Origin: Candidatus Poribacteria bacterium
GTDB lineage: Bacteria > Poribacteria > WGA-4E > WGA-3G
Direction: 5' to 3'
NCBI GenBank assembly: GCA_022824265.1
Contig: JAJEAG010000033.1
Location: 78,145-142,144, forward strand
DNA: 64,000 bases
Within the stretch, counting starts at the first letter, position 1, and each line of letters begins with the position of its first letter. The notes under the pieces were generated by a model, which was not told the origin of the DNA, did not search any database, and saw only the letters and a program-made list of their open reading frames with translations. Positions 1 through 8,477 of this stretch are shown here, piece after piece. Position numbers and translations under genes: made by a program.

Positions 1-157
1 TATTGACGACGTTCCTTGGAAAGATGACCTGACCACCCATACGCCAGATATCGTAGATGGTTATATGAAGATTCCAACGCGTCCGGGATGGGGAACAGAA
101 CTCAATGAAGATGTCGTAAAAACCCACTTATGGGGTGATCGCAGAGGTGATTGGTAG
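1..157 (+). CDS. C-terminal fragment of an enolase-superfamily (mandelate racemase/MLE-like) enzyme
   Basis: This is an open frame that enters from the left edge; codons run from base 2 to a TAG at 155-157, giving 51 residues. The tail contains GYMKIPTRPGWGTELNED, which resembles the end of sugar-acid dehydratases of the mandelate racemase/muconate lactonizing family, where a P-x-x-PGLG-x-E segment closes the barrel. No catalytic residues lie in the fragment, so the substrate cannot be told. It points toward the convergent PhyH gene. The family assignment rests only on this tail. Confidence 0.6.
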   Translation, partial: IDDVPWKDDLTTHTPDIVDGYMKIPTRPGWGTELNEDVVKTHLWGDRRGDW

Positions 158-208
158 ATTTAATAAATTAATTGGTCCAGTTTAAAGGCATTTATATTTT
201 ACTTTGCA

Positions 209-1057
209 CTATCGTGCAACTGCATCCGAACCAAGATTCTCTTGTATCCATGCACGAAGTGGCACATCTTTATCTCCAGGTGAGGTATATCCCATCCCAC
301 CTGTGCTTTTACCCAATATCTGCTGACGAATCGGATCAGACTTTTCCATATAATGTTCTACCGTCATATCATCACGTGGCTGAAGCCAACGATAACTATA
401 TCCATAGAAAATCACCTTACGTGTGATGTCTGATGTATTTCGACCAACAGCATGCCATAACCTACGATCGAAGAATACTGCTGTACCGGGTTTAGCAAAT
501 ATAGGTGTCGAAATTTCAGGATTAACCTTGTCATCATCAGGCATTTGGACCTTATTGAGTTTTTGACTTCCGGGAATCACACTAAAGTTTCCTCTACCAG
601 GAACAGATGTATCTGTCAAAAAATATGCTACCTTCAATGACACCCGTGGACGCGGATCTCCTTCTAATTCAATATTGAGTCTGCCACTATCTTGGTGCCA
701 TCCAAGTCGAACCTGTTTATCGTGCTCATCAGGAGGAAGCGGGGGGAGTGCTATCATGTGGGAGTGATAGAGTTTGATATTCCAACCCAAAATACCCCAC
801 ACTTTTGGAAAGGTTGTATGCCAATCAAGCATCTCAATGAAGATATCGTCTCTTCCAACGAAATCAAGTATGTTGAATCTTGCATTCGGAGGAAGTTCAT
901 CTTTGTTCAAGTGTTCAGCACCGATTCTGTCGAATGCTACAATCAACTTCTCAACTATCTCTGGTGGAACTGCATCTTCTACAACAAAGTAACCATTCTC
1001 TTCAAATTGTTGTTGTTCTGATTCAGTCAAACAGTGTTCTAAACATAGCGGGTCCAT
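209..1057 (-). CDS. Phytanoyl-CoA dioxygenase (PhyH) family protein
   Basis: This 282-residue protein is a predicted Fe(II)/2-oxoglutarate-dependent oxygenase. The double-stranded beta-helix metal triad is visible as H121-x-D123 (WHQDSGR) and the distal H202 (DRRLWHAVGR). R213 (ITRK) is placed to bind the 2-oxoglutarate carboxylate. The length is normal for the family. The N-terminal text LTESEQQQFEENGYFVVEDAV is the usual opening of bacterial PhyH proteins, which supports this start. The substrate is unknown; bacterial members act on diverse small molecules. It is the first of three PhyH genes in this window, and they are only distantly alike. It stands alone, 50 bp downstream of the lipoate ligase gene on the same strand. 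Confidence 0.9.
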   Translation of the reverse strand: MDPLCLEHCLTESEQQQFEENGYFVVEDAVPPEIVEKLIVAFDRIGAEHLNKDELPPNARFNILDFVGRDDIFIEMLDWHTTFPKVWGILGWNIKLYHSHMIALPPLPPDEHDKQVRLGWHQDSGRLNIELEGDPRPRVSLKVAYFLTDTSVPGRGNFSVIPGSQKLNKVQMPDDDKVNPEISTPIFAKPGTAVFFDRRLWHAVGRNTSDITRKVIFYGYSYRWLQPRDDMTVEHYMEKSDPIRQQILGKSTGGMGYTSPGDKDVPLRAWIQENLGSDAVAR

Positions 1058-1106
1058 AGGTAACCTCTTATTAGCGTAACTATTGCTGTTCTTTAGTTTT
1101 CAAAGT

Positions 1107-1895
1107 CTACTGTGAATTAAAGTTCCATGCTTCAGTACCATATTTGGTATTAGATAATCTTTCTACATGGTCCATCTCTGACAACGACATTTTTTCAAGA
1201 TTAAACGTAATTCCTATGTCGAATGTTTCAGTGATTGCTTGGATAAGTGTTTTTCTGGTAATGTAACGTCCCTCTATATTAATAGCAGATGTTTTTTCAC
1301 TCAACATATTTTTAACGTCGACGTGTTTTGAAGCATGATTAAGGATTGTTTCTGGAGGCATATCTAACGATATATAACCTTGAAACATGATCCCGTTGCG
1401 GTTACGTCTTACCGATACACCTGCTATTTTTTTATCATTGTGCATCACATCATGCTCAGCAGGATTGGTTAGACAGATATTTTGAGTTGGTTGTTGTACA
1501 TTAGGCTTAGAACCAAAACAATATGCTGGAATTCCAAGGTTTACAAACGCTTTTACCAGACAATTACAGATACTTTGATATGTCTCTGATACACTCATTT
1601 CACCAGAATGACGGGGAAGAATCAGAGAATATGTCAAATCCCATCCATGCACCACCGTTCCGCCACCTGTCATCCTCTTCACCAATTCAATCCGTTCTTT
1701 TTGACATACATCCACATCCACTTCCTTAGATATATCCTGAAAATACCCAAAACTGAATGCAGGTGTCTCCCAATCATAAAACCGTAAAGATGGACTGGGT
1801 TTATCTTTCTGAGCGATCAGAATGGCTTCATCTATTGCCATATTCATTGTCGCACAGTTTTTCCCCATAATTAAGAGACGTCCAACGTTATACAT
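1107..1895 (-). CDS. Lipoate-protein ligase A family protein
   Basis: This 262-residue protein belongs to the biotin/lipoate A/B ligase fold, which attaches lipoate or octanoate to E2 and GcvH domains in the cytoplasm. The signature KRMTGGGTVVHGWDLTYS lies at about residues 73-90. The catalytic lysine is probably K156 in the stretch NDKKIAGV, matching the K-I-(S/A)-G motif of LplA/LipM. It lacks the extra C-terminal domain of E. coli LplA, so octanoyltransferase (LipM-like) activity is possible. Its ATG overlaps the TAA of the upstream beta-propeller gene by one base (TAATG), which suggests translational coupling. Confidence 0.85.
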   Translation of the reverse strand: MYNVGRLLIMGKNCATMNMAIDEAILIAQKDKPSPSLRFYDWETPAFSFGYFQDISKEVDVDVCQKERIELVKRMTGGGTVVHGWDLTYSLILPRHSGEMSVSETYQSICNCLVKAFVNLGIPAYCFGSKPNVQQPTQNICLTNPAEHDVMHNDKKIAGVSVRRNRNGIMFQGYISLDMPPETILNHASKHVDVKNMLSEKTSAINIEGRYITRKTLIQAITETFDIGITFNLEKMSLSEMDHVERLSNTKYGTEAWNFNSQ

Positions 1896-2527
1896 TAGGA
1901 TAGTGGCACTTTACAAACAGCAGTTGTATGTGCATCACAATACCAGAAGTATCCATCCCAATATGTCATTCCATGCGGTTCTGGGTGTGGTTCTGGTATC
2001 TCTATTTTGTCAAGATGACTTCCATCTTCTGGATTGAGTTTATATATTGCGCGATGGTTCGTTTCAACACACCATAAGTCATCCTCAACCCAAGCGATGC
2101 CGTGTGGTCTATCGTCAGGTGCGGGGATCGTATGAATCACCTTGAAGTCATCATCAACATCAACTTGATAGATAGTCGCAGAAGGCGGCACTGCAACCCA
2201 TAGTTTATCCTCTCTCCATTCCAAACCGTGTGCACCTGTCTGACCAGCACCAGGTGTGTCATAAGATGCAAGTGTTTCACCGCTATCTGGATTGATATTC
2301 AGTATTTCACAACTATAGGTAGATGCAAGCCAAAGGTTTGTTCCTGTGTGTGTTATACCACTACCTCTGTCTGAATCTGTAGTAAGTGTCTTTTTCACAT
2401 CTCCATCATAGGATACAAGATGAACTTCATTACTACGTTGGTCAATAATCCAGAGTCCGTCTTCGGTTGCTTGCATACCGTTCGGTTGTGGACCTGGCGA
2501 GTCAAATACTGTTTCGATTGTAGCCAT
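1895..2527 (-). CDS. Beta-propeller (NHL/SMP-30-like) protein
   Basis: The protein is about 210 residues long and built of repeated blades of the type D-x-L-W-(V/C)-(V/A)-(E/D), for example GLWIIDQ, NLWLASTY, KLWVAVP, DLWCVET and YFWYCDAH. The recurrent HG(L/I/M) steps before the blades resemble NHL or Vgb/SMP-30-type six-bladed propellers. No signal peptide is seen, so it is probably cytoplasmic. The start was placed at 2527 rather than 2542 because GGAG sits seven bases before that ATG. The function is unknown; such propellers can be lactonases or binding platforms. It is coupled to the lipoate ligase gene, but no mechanistic link is evident. Confidence 0.7.
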   Translation of the reverse strand: MATIETVFDSPGPQPNGMQATEDGLWIIDQRSNEVHLVSYDGDVKKTLTTDSDRGSGITHTGTNLWLASTYSCEILNINPDSGETLASYDTPGAGQTGAHGLEWREDKLWVAVPPSATIYQVDVDDDFKVIHTIPAPDDRPHGIAWVEDDLWCVETNHRAIYKLNPEDGSHLDKIEIPEPHPEPHGMTYWDGYFWYCDAHTTAVCKVPLS

Positions 2528-2645
2528 GAGAAATCTCCGCATAGATATATTTAATTTGGGATTTATTTGTATGCGATTTTGGGTGTGGAGTCAAGAGTTC
2601 GGAGCTCCACTCCCAAGACCTAATGCCATATTCTATCAAGAACTG

Positions 2646-2870
2646 CTAACGTTCTCGACTTGCATAATCCGGACGAAAATCGTTGATGAACCTTGTTAAC
2701 CCGCTTCCTTCTTTTGCTAATACTTTCATTTCCTCTACGTCATCTTTGCCCGCACTTTGATAAGTGTACAGATAGATACTGCCGCTTGTGAACTGGATTC
2801 TGATGAAATTAGCTCCTACTTCATAAGCAGCGATTCCCGAGTTTCCGTGAAGGTTTCCATAACGTTTCAT
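2646..2870 (-). CDS. Small conserved protein, KTSC-like
   Basis: This 74-residue protein starts at MKRYGNLHGNSGIAAYE; an in-frame extension upstream to 2954 is hydrophobic junk with no ribosome site. The middle (IAAYEVGANFIRIQFTSGSIYLYTY) resembles small proteins whose strands form a KTSC-type fold. The end (EGSGLTRFINDFRPDYASR) matches the usual closing helix of that group. No catalytic residues are known for these proteins. The ribosome site is weak (AAGAG about seven bases upstream). The function is unknown; the assignment to a family is tentative, the coding call is stronger. Confidence 0.65.
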   Translation of the reverse strand: MKRYGNLHGNSGIAAYEVGANFIRIQFTSGSIYLYTYQSAGKDDVEEMKVLAKEGSGLTRFINDFRPDYASRER

Positions 2871-3005
2871 GTTTTCTCTTCTATGTAGATTAACCATAAT
2901 ATCATATATGATAGCACACCCGATAACTATTGTAAAATAATTATCATGTATCAATTATTATTGTTTAAGATTATACTGCCATTGAGATTGTGTATCAATA
3001 AAACT

Positions 3006-3368
3006 CTATTGATTCTGATGAACATCATGTCCTTGTTGATTAATAGACGAAGTTATTTGAAATTTTCCATTTTTCCATTCATGATAGATTAACATTACCC
3101 CAAGAGAACAGACGATCAAAATAATCCATAATGTTATATGTGAAATAATGTTAAACACCTCATAACTTCTTAAACCACCGATCTTTTCTATATCTTGTAG
3201 GAAATGTATGAAAAATCTGAAACTAACCCATTGGAAGATTCTTCCAATTAGAAGCGTTAAGAAAATTAGAAAAACTCCTATAGACTTCGTCTTTATTGAT
3301 AAAAACAACAAACACACAATAAATACTAACTGCAGGACAATAGTAAAACCTGACAGTAAAAAATTCAT
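3006..3368 (-). CDS. Hypothetical membrane protein
   Basis: The frame encodes 120 residues with three hydrophobic segments at about 5-24, 30-55 and 74-95, followed by a polar 25-residue tail. It is not a family I recognise. The ATG has no convincing ribosome site. The hydrophobic pattern is clean and continuous, and the opposite strand offers only short frames, so a real small inner-membrane protein is likely. It lies alone between the KTSC-like gene and the ilvA promoter region. Confidence 0.5.
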   Translation of the reverse strand: MNFLLSGFTIVLQLVFIVCLLFLSIKTKSIGVFLIFLTLLIGRIFQWVSFRFFIHFLQDIEKIGGLRSYEVFNIISHITLWIILIVCSLGVMLIYHEWKNGKFQITSSINQQGHDVHQNQ

Positions 3369-3495
3369 AGTATATCCTATAATTTATGGTTTTAGTTATG
3401 TAGAATTATATCAATTATGAGACCATAAATCTATCTTATATTTTCCAAACATATAATATACTGCATTGTGTTTAAGAAAATACAAATAAAACAGA

Positions 3496-3525
3496 TTACC
3501 AATTTGGTAAGGATTTTGCTATAAT
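3496..3525 (+). promoter_or_regulatory. Candidate promoter and operator for the threonine dehydratase gene
   Basis: A TATAAT hexamer at 3520-3525 lies 18 bases after TTACCA (3496-3501). A seven-base inverted repeat, TTACCAA-T-TTGGTAA at 3496-3510, covers the -35 box and the start of the spacer, where a repressor could bind. The resulting leader of about 140 bases before the ATG at 3673 is AT-rich and holds no other clear gene. The promoter call is by eye. Confidence 0.45.
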
Positions 3526-3672
3526 ACTATCAATGTGGAATACACCAGATGCATTATACAATAGATAATGTTACATTACATGTATTCCCAAATCAAAATA
3601 GAGGAATCTTCTTGTTGTTAAAATAAGTTACCAAAAGGAAAATAAACAAACATAATATACATTAGGAGTAAA

Positions 3673-4635
3673 ATGAAAACAGTAACATTTCACGGAATTG
3701 TCTCCGCAAGACTAACAATAAACAAATACCTACAACCAACACCATTAAGATACTATCATGAACTCTCAGAAAGGCTGGGATTTGAAGCATATATTAAACA
3801 TGAAAATCATCTACCGACAAGAAGTTTCAAAGTGCGCGGTGGTATTAATTTCATGTATAATTTACCTGTAGAACAGAAAAAACAAGGTGTAGTCACTGCA
3901 ACACGTGGTAATCACGGACAATCTATTGCTTATGCGGCTGCACAGTTTGGTGTTAATGCGACTATCGTTGTTCCTTATGGAAACAATCCTGAGAAAAACA
4001 GTGCTATGAAAGCATTCGGTGCTGAACTGATCGAATATGGTAATGATTTTGATGAGGCACGTGAACTATGTGATAAACTGCAAGCAGAACGTGGTCTATA
4101 TTACATCCATCCTTGTATGGAACCAGCACTTGTCCACGGAGTAGGAACATATTCACTTGAGATATTTGAAAATCTACCTAATGTGAATACAATCATTGTT
4201 CCTATAGGCGGTGGTAGTGGTGTCTGTGGTGCGATTACAGTAGCAAAAGCAATAAATCCAAATGTTAAGATCATAGGTGTACAAGCAGAGAATGCTCCTG
4301 CAGTCTACCGATCATGGAAAGCAGGTAGGCATATTGAAACCGATTCCTGTAATACTATCGCAGATGGACTTGCAACACGCGTTCCTTTCCCAATCCCCTT
4401 TTCAATCATTAGCGAAGGAATTGACGATATCGTATTGGTTAGCGAGGATGAAATCAAAAAAGGTATCATATCGTCGTTACGTTATACACACAATTTAGCA
4501 GAAGGAGCAGGTGTTGCTGCTCTTGCGGCAGCGTTTAAACTTTCTGACAAATTAGCTGGACAGAATGTAGCAATGATAATGACTGGTGGCAATATAGATT
4601 TGGATACACTTAAGGAAGTTCTGATTAATACCTAA
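3673..4635 (+). CDS. Threonine/serine dehydratase (PLP fold-type II)
   Basis: The 320-residue protein is a pyridoxal-phosphate ammonia-lyase that converts threonine (or serine) to the 2-oxo acid. The Schiff-base lysine is K53 in TRSFKVRGG, and the phosphate-binding loop GGGSG is at 179-183. ATRGNHGQS (76-84) is the asparagine loop. It lacks the C-terminal ACT regulatory domain of biosynthetic IlvA, so it is of the short catabolic type; hydroxyaspartate lyase or serine racemase activity is also possible. AGGAG lies seven bases before the ATG. It is convergent with the thiamine pyrophosphokinase gene, with a four-base overlap of the stop codons. Confidence 0.88.
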   Translation: MKTVTFHGIVSARLTINKYLQPTPLRYYHELSERLGFEAYIKHENHLPTRSFKVRGGINFMYNLPVEQKKQGVVTATRGNHGQSIAYAAAQFGVNATIVVPYGNNPEKNSAMKAFGAELIEYGNDFDEARELCDKLQAERGLYYIHPCMEPALVHGVGTYSLEIFENLPNVNTIIVPIGGGSGVCGAITVAKAINPNVKIIGVQAENAPAVYRSWKAGRHIETDSCNTIADGLATRVPFPIPFSIISEGIDDIVLVSEDEIKKGIISSLRYTHNLAEGAGVAALAAAFKLSDKLAGQNVAMIMTGGNIDLDTLKEVLINT

Positions 4636-5354
4636 CCATACCAGTTGTGTATAACATATACGGGTGGAGAGTCTTGTTTTAAGTGTATTTCCACCCAATC
4701 GGCACCATCAACAAATTCGTTTCGCAGCGCGTTTGTCAAGTCAGGATGGATATGTAGAGAAGTCAAGTCCCAACGAAGCTTTAGACTCCTTTCTACAATA
4801 ACATTTGTTTCTTCTGCAATGAGAGAAACGCGCTGTACACCACTATTTTTTCGCTTTAGGCGCAAATCTGTATGCATATAGTGGATAGTTTGCTGTGGGT
4901 CACGCATTTCAACTTTGTAGTCCGTTAACTTGTCGTTGTACATATAACGAGCAAAACGCATCAGTTTAAGATTTCCAAGAAAATGGTCCGTCTCATATTC
5001 TTCAGGATGAGGTAATCCACCATATAGGAAAATACGCTGACAGTCATACATCTCTATCGCATATTTTACAGCTAACTGTCCATCCGTATAATCTTTATCA
5101 GTTTGTCCAATCCATTCTTCAACTACCTTCTTAGCTTTCGTTGTAGTTCCATTTACGGAATCAAGATCACCGATTAGTATATCAGGAACAAAATCAATAT
5201 CTCCGATTTTGTTTAATTCATCAAAGATACGCAAACCACCATCCGCACATAAGATAACTGCATTATCATCAATTCCGGTCTGAATCTCTACTTGATAAAA
5301 ACCAAGATTTCTGAAATCGTAGTATCCATTAAGAAAGATGAGTGCAGTTTTCAT
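4632..5354 (-). CDS. Thiamine pyrophosphokinase family protein
   Basis: This 240-residue protein matches thiamin pyrophosphokinase, which transfers pyrophosphate from ATP to thiamine to give TPP. The motifs are in family order: LCADGG (35-40), DILIGDLDS (58-66) and QTDKDYTDGQLA (84-95). The C-terminal part (SLIAEETNVIVE onward) fits the beta-sandwich thiamine-binding domain in degenerate form. The C-terminus is somewhat longer and more diverged than usual. Its start overlaps the end of the DUF2156 gene by 26 bases, so it is the last gene of a six-gene minus-strand operon. The TPP enzyme at 18 kb would need its product. Confidence 0.85.
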   Translation of the reverse strand: MKTALIFLNGYYDFRNLGFYQVEIQTGIDDNAVILCADGGLRIFDELNKIGDIDFVPDILIGDLDSVNGTTTKAKKVVEEWIGQTDKDYTDGQLAVKYAIEMYDCQRIFLYGGLPHPEEYETDHFLGNLKLMRFARYMYNDKLTDYKVEMRDPQQTIHYMHTDLRLKRKNSGVQRVSLIAEETNVIVERSLKLRWDLTSLHIHPDLTNALRNEFVDGADWVEIHLKQDSPPVYVIHNWYG

Positions 5355-6297
5355 TCTCTTTTATAGTGATATTATAGGTAGGAATTAATCGCTTAGGATG
5401 ATATGCATGTTTCACCCGCTTCAGGTTTTCTAAACCTGAAGCATCCATTGCATTAATCCATTTGTATGATGCCATCAATTCTTTGCAGAATTCGCGATAG
5501 ATAAATTGTGCTAATCCTTTGATGTTCAGATCTGATATTTCAAATAGGACACAGAAGGTATCTTTATTCAGTTCATATCCGAATGTATAGCCACACAATT
5601 GTCCATTGATACGAACAACCCTACCGACTAATCCTAATTCGTCTGCATGACTAATCCCAATTTGATGTGCTGATTGTGAGTCATCCAGCATTACTTGATA
5701 AATAGGATCAGCATATTTATTAGAACGTTTCTTACGCCATTCCTCATATAATTCTAAGCATCCAATCTTATCAGAAGATTGATATTGAGTATATTCTACG
5801 GATGGATTCCGTGTGATAAATCCGTTGTAAGCATTCCTTTGTTGTTTATAACGATTTCCTCGTAATTCAACCAATTCATCAGTGCGATATACATATTCAG
5901 TTTCTTTTTCGTAATGATCATAACCCATTGTATTGAAAACTGAGAGCATCTTTTTCGCTACATTCTCAATACGTGCAATCTGTGGATTTCTGTTTGATTC
6001 CAGCATGTATTGATAGGATTTGTTAACCACCTCTATATACGAGAGATTATTTATTAAACATGGTATTGGTAGAATCGGCATGAAGTAGTCCTTACCATGT
6101 TTTGCATATACACAGAGAAAATCTGTATGGTCAGTCGTAGCATGTTTGGGAGTACTATAAATCGTATAGAAAAGTTTGAAGTAATCTTTCCAGATGTATA
6201 GTGGAGCAAAAGCATAATTGGATAGAGACATACATGTCTTATGAAGAAATTCATCAAAAATCGGTTTGTCTTCAAGAGTTAATGGATTGAGTTGCAT
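5329..6297 (-). CDS. DUF2156 (LPG synthetase C-terminal-like, GNAT fold) protein
   Basis: The 322-residue protein opens with LTLEDKPIFDEFLHK and NYAFAPLYIWKDYFKL, the typical start of DUF2156 proteins, which share the double-GNAT fold of the soluble half of MprF-type aminoacyl-phosphatidylglycerol synthases. The middle carries the acyl-binding-like stretch LVGRVVRINGQLCGYTFGYEL and the end KRVKHAYHPKRLIP is also typical of the family. Unlike MprF it has no membrane segments, so it may transfer aminoacyl or acyl groups to a soluble or peripheral acceptor. The substrate is unknown. It overlaps genes on both sides (YkgJ by 19 bases, thiamine pyrophosphokinase by 26). Confidence 0.8.
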   Translation of the reverse strand: MQLNPLTLEDKPIFDEFLHKTCMSLSNYAFAPLYIWKDYFKLFYTIYSTPKHATTDHTDFLCVYAKHGKDYFMPILPIPCLINNLSYIEVVNKSYQYMLESNRNPQIARIENVAKKMLSVFNTMGYDHYEKETEYVYRTDELVELRGNRYKQQRNAYNGFITRNPSVEYTQYQSSDKIGCLELYEEWRKKRSNKYADPIYQVMLDDSQSAHQIGISHADELGLVGRVVRINGQLCGYTFGYELNKDTFCVLFEISDLNIKGLAQFIYREFCKELMASYKWINAMDASGLENLKRVKHAYHPKRLIPTYNITIKENENCTHLS

Positions 6298-6842
6298 ATT
6301 CCAAGATTGCGTTTCAAGGTATGAAAAACTCTTACAGTTTCTTGATAATCACCGATAAGACTCCAATTCTTCTGAATGACAGTATATATCTGTTCTGATT
6401 CAACATAATTAATTACATGCTGAAGATGTCGCTGAAAATCTTCTGATTCAAAATGTGCTTCGCCAAACGGGCAGAGCATATCCACTCCCAGAACAACACT
6501 GGTTCTGTCATGATTGAACATTAAAGCAAAAGGGTATAGTTTACAGTCAAGTGGACGGTTTTTATAGATTGTACATCTACTTGTTTCCGGTTCAAAGAAA
6601 GGGCATATATAATAGTCTTTGTGAGGTTTTAACTTAATCTGTGAACTGTTACCATCTTCTTGTAGTTGGAATAAAGATGGATTCGCACCTTGAGAAATTA
6701 CACGTTTTTTCTCTATATCAGTAAAGATAGGTGCAAGTGGACTATTCTTGTCCAAGAAACGACAGCAGACATCGCAAGAGAAGCATACTTCACTGGGTAT
6801 GATTTGGTAGAGTTGAAGATTCTGATCGTTGTGTGTTTTCAT
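6279..6842 (-). CDS. YkgJ-family cysteine cluster protein
   Basis: This 187-residue cytoplasmic protein has an N-terminal cysteine set CFSCDVCC (C20, C23, C26, C27), followed by CPFFEPETSRCTIYKNRPLDCKLYP with four more spaced cysteines or prolines. This is the CxxCxxCC...C...C...RP..C pattern of YkgJ (UPF0153), thought to bind zinc or an iron-sulfur cluster. The function of the family is not established. It lies inside the aroQ-to-TPK operon, overlapping the tail of the DUF805 gene by 53 bases and the head of DUF2156 by 19. A second, distinct YkgJ protein lies at 63.3 kb. Confidence 0.88.
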   Translation of the reverse strand: MKTHNDQNLQLYQIIPSEVCFSCDVCCRFLDKNSPLAPIFTDIEKKRVISQGANPSLFQLQEDGNSSQIKLKPHKDYYICPFFEPETSRCTIYKNRPLDCKLYPFALMFNHDRTSVVLGVDMLCPFGEAHFESEDFQRHLQHVINYVESEQIYTVIQKNWSLIGDYQETVRVFHTLKRNLGICNSIH

Positions 6843-7272
6843 TTTTCAAAGGGTCTGGACCATAATTATTAGGACCATTTGTACCTTTTAGGAATAGAAC
6901 TTCAATGACAAACAGCCAAATCCATAATACAATCATATAGATAAAAAGGACGAAAAATACAATAAGACCATAAACAATATAATCCATTGTATTCGGTTTA
7001 GGTAAATCGGCATATTTTTCAAGTGGATACCAAAATGATTTGTTACGGTCATGTATCCTCTTTATCATTAGAACAAAAACCGACCATGAATTTAACAGTA
7101 TTATTGGATAAATTAGGAAAAATAAAATACCTTCATTTAGATCTATCGGTATGATAACTCTGATTAGATAGACAAAAAAATAAATCCCGGCAAATAACGG
7201 AACACCTTTAATCCAAAATTGTGAACGACTGATCCGTCCGTTAAATGAAAAGTAATATCTCCAGAAATTCAT
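6790..7272 (-). CDS. DUF805 membrane protein
   Basis: The 160-residue protein begins WRYYFSFNGRISRSQFW, the hallmark of DUF805 (YhaH-like) inner-membrane proteins, and continues with four hydrophobic segments at about 24-41, 47-69, 90-122 (possibly two). KRIHDRNKSFW after the second or third segment and NNYGPDPL near the end are further family motifs. The role of the family is unknown. The C-terminal 18 residues are encoded in a region that overlaps the YkgJ gene in another frame, an unusually long 53-base overlap, so expression of the two is probably coupled. Confidence 0.88.
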   Translation of the reverse strand: MNFWRYYFSFNGRISRSQFWIKGVPLFAGIYFFVYLIRVIIPIDLNEGILFFLIYPIILLNSWSVFVLMIKRIHDRNKSFWYPLEKYADLPKPNTMDYIVYGLIVFFVLFIYMIVLWIWLFVIEVLFLKGTNGPNNYGPDPLKNENTQRSESSTLPNHTQ

Positions 7273-7303
7273 TTTATAGTTTTATAATCAAACACCAATT
7301 TCA

Positions 7304-8473
7304 TTAGTTATCCCCAAGAATATTACGAATTGTCTCAATCACAGTGTAGACATGATCATTAGACAACCCTGGATGTAGAGGAAGACTAACGACGCGTTCA
7401 AAAACTTCCTCTGCATAAGGAAAATCTCCTTCTTTGTATCCGTATTGTTTCTGATAAAAATCAAATAGATGTAATGGAATATAATGAACACTACATTCTA
7501 TATTTTCTTCACGTAGCGTATCAACGAATTTATCACGGTCAGTTTCTTGTAGTTGAATTATATATAAATGCCATGAATGTTCATTTTCATTTTCTGGGAC
7601 GAAAGGGGTACTAATCTGTGGAATCTTTTGTAGTTCATTCTGATATATTTCAGCAATATTCCTGCGACGTTCATGCTGTTTGTTAAGTTTCATGAGTTGA
7701 CATAACCCCATAGCTGCTTGAATATCGGTCATGTTGTATTTGTATCCCTCTGAGGTAATATCGTATCGCCAAACACTACGACGTGACTGTCGGGACCACG
7801 CATCTTTGTCAATACCGTGTAGTCGCATTGTTTGAAGTTGTCCAGCATAATCATCGTTATTCGTTGTAATCATACCACCTTCGGCTGTTGTTAGGTTTTT
7901 GTTCGCATAAAAACTAAATGCTGAAAGGTCTCCGAGATTTCCAATGTATTGTCCGTTATATTGTGTTGGTAAGGCGTGTGCAGCATCGTCAATTAAGATG
8001 AGATTATGTTTGGCACATATATTTTGCAGCTCAGTCATATCGCAAGGTAATCCGGCTATGTGAACAGGAATAATCGCTTTTGTTTTCGGTGTAATTGCTT
8101 GTTCAATATTGTCAATATTTATGTTTAACGTGTCTGGTTCTATGTCTACGAAGACAGGCTTTGCACCTACATATCGGATAGCTTCTGCAGTGGCGGTAAA
8201 GGTGTATGGTGTAGTAATAATTTCGTCATCGGTACTGATACCAGAAACTACAAGACTCAAGTGTAATGCTGCAGTGCATGAACTTACTGCGATGGCGTGC
8301 TTGACTCCAAGGTATTCAGCAAAAGCACGTTCAAACTCACGGACTCTTGCCCCACTACTAATCCATTTAGAGGCAAGTACTTGACTAACTGCCTCTATTT
8401 CTGTTTCGTCTATCCAAGGTCGACTGAAAGGTATAAAAGGTTTTTGTTCCACAAGTGATTCCTCTTCAAACAT
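7304..8473 (-). CDS. DegT/DnrJ/EryC1/StrS-family aminotransferase
   Basis: The 389-residue PLP enzyme transfers an amino group to a keto-sugar nucleotide in the best-known members, making precursors for surface polysaccharides. K192 in SFYANKNLTTAEGG is the PLP lysine, preceded by IDDAAHALP (161-169), the PLP-ring contact. SCTAALHLSL (65-74) forms the phosphate site. The end NDHVYTVIETIRNIL fits the family. Length is standard. The gene lies four bases after aroQ, which is not a sugar gene, so the sugar-nucleotide role is inferred from family only. No sugar dehydratase partner is beside it. Confidence 0.92.
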   Translation of the reverse strand: MFEEESLVEQKPFIPFSRPWIDETEIEAVSQVLASKWISSGARVREFERAFAEYLGVKHAIAVSSCTAALHLSLVVSGISTDDEIITTPYTFTATAEAIRYVGAKPVFVDIEPDTLNINIDNIEQAITPKTKAIIPVHIAGLPCDMTELQNICAKHNLILIDDAAHALPTQYNGQYIGNLGDLSAFSFYANKNLTTAEGGMITTNNDDYAGQLQTMRLHGIDKDAWSRQSRRSVWRYDITSEGYKYNMTDIQAAMGLCQLMKLNKQHERRRNIAEIYQNELQKIPQISTPFVPENENEHSWHLYIIQLQETDRDKFVDTLREENIECSVHYIPLHLFDFYQKQYGYKEGDFPYAEEVFERVVSLPLHPGLSNDHVYTVIETIRNILGDN

Positions 8474-8477
8474 TCAT

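Noticed and set aside
172..426. 84-codon frame on the plus strand opposite the PhyH gene
   Set aside because: It lies over a well-supported dioxygenase gene on the other strand, has no ribosome site and no family resemblance.
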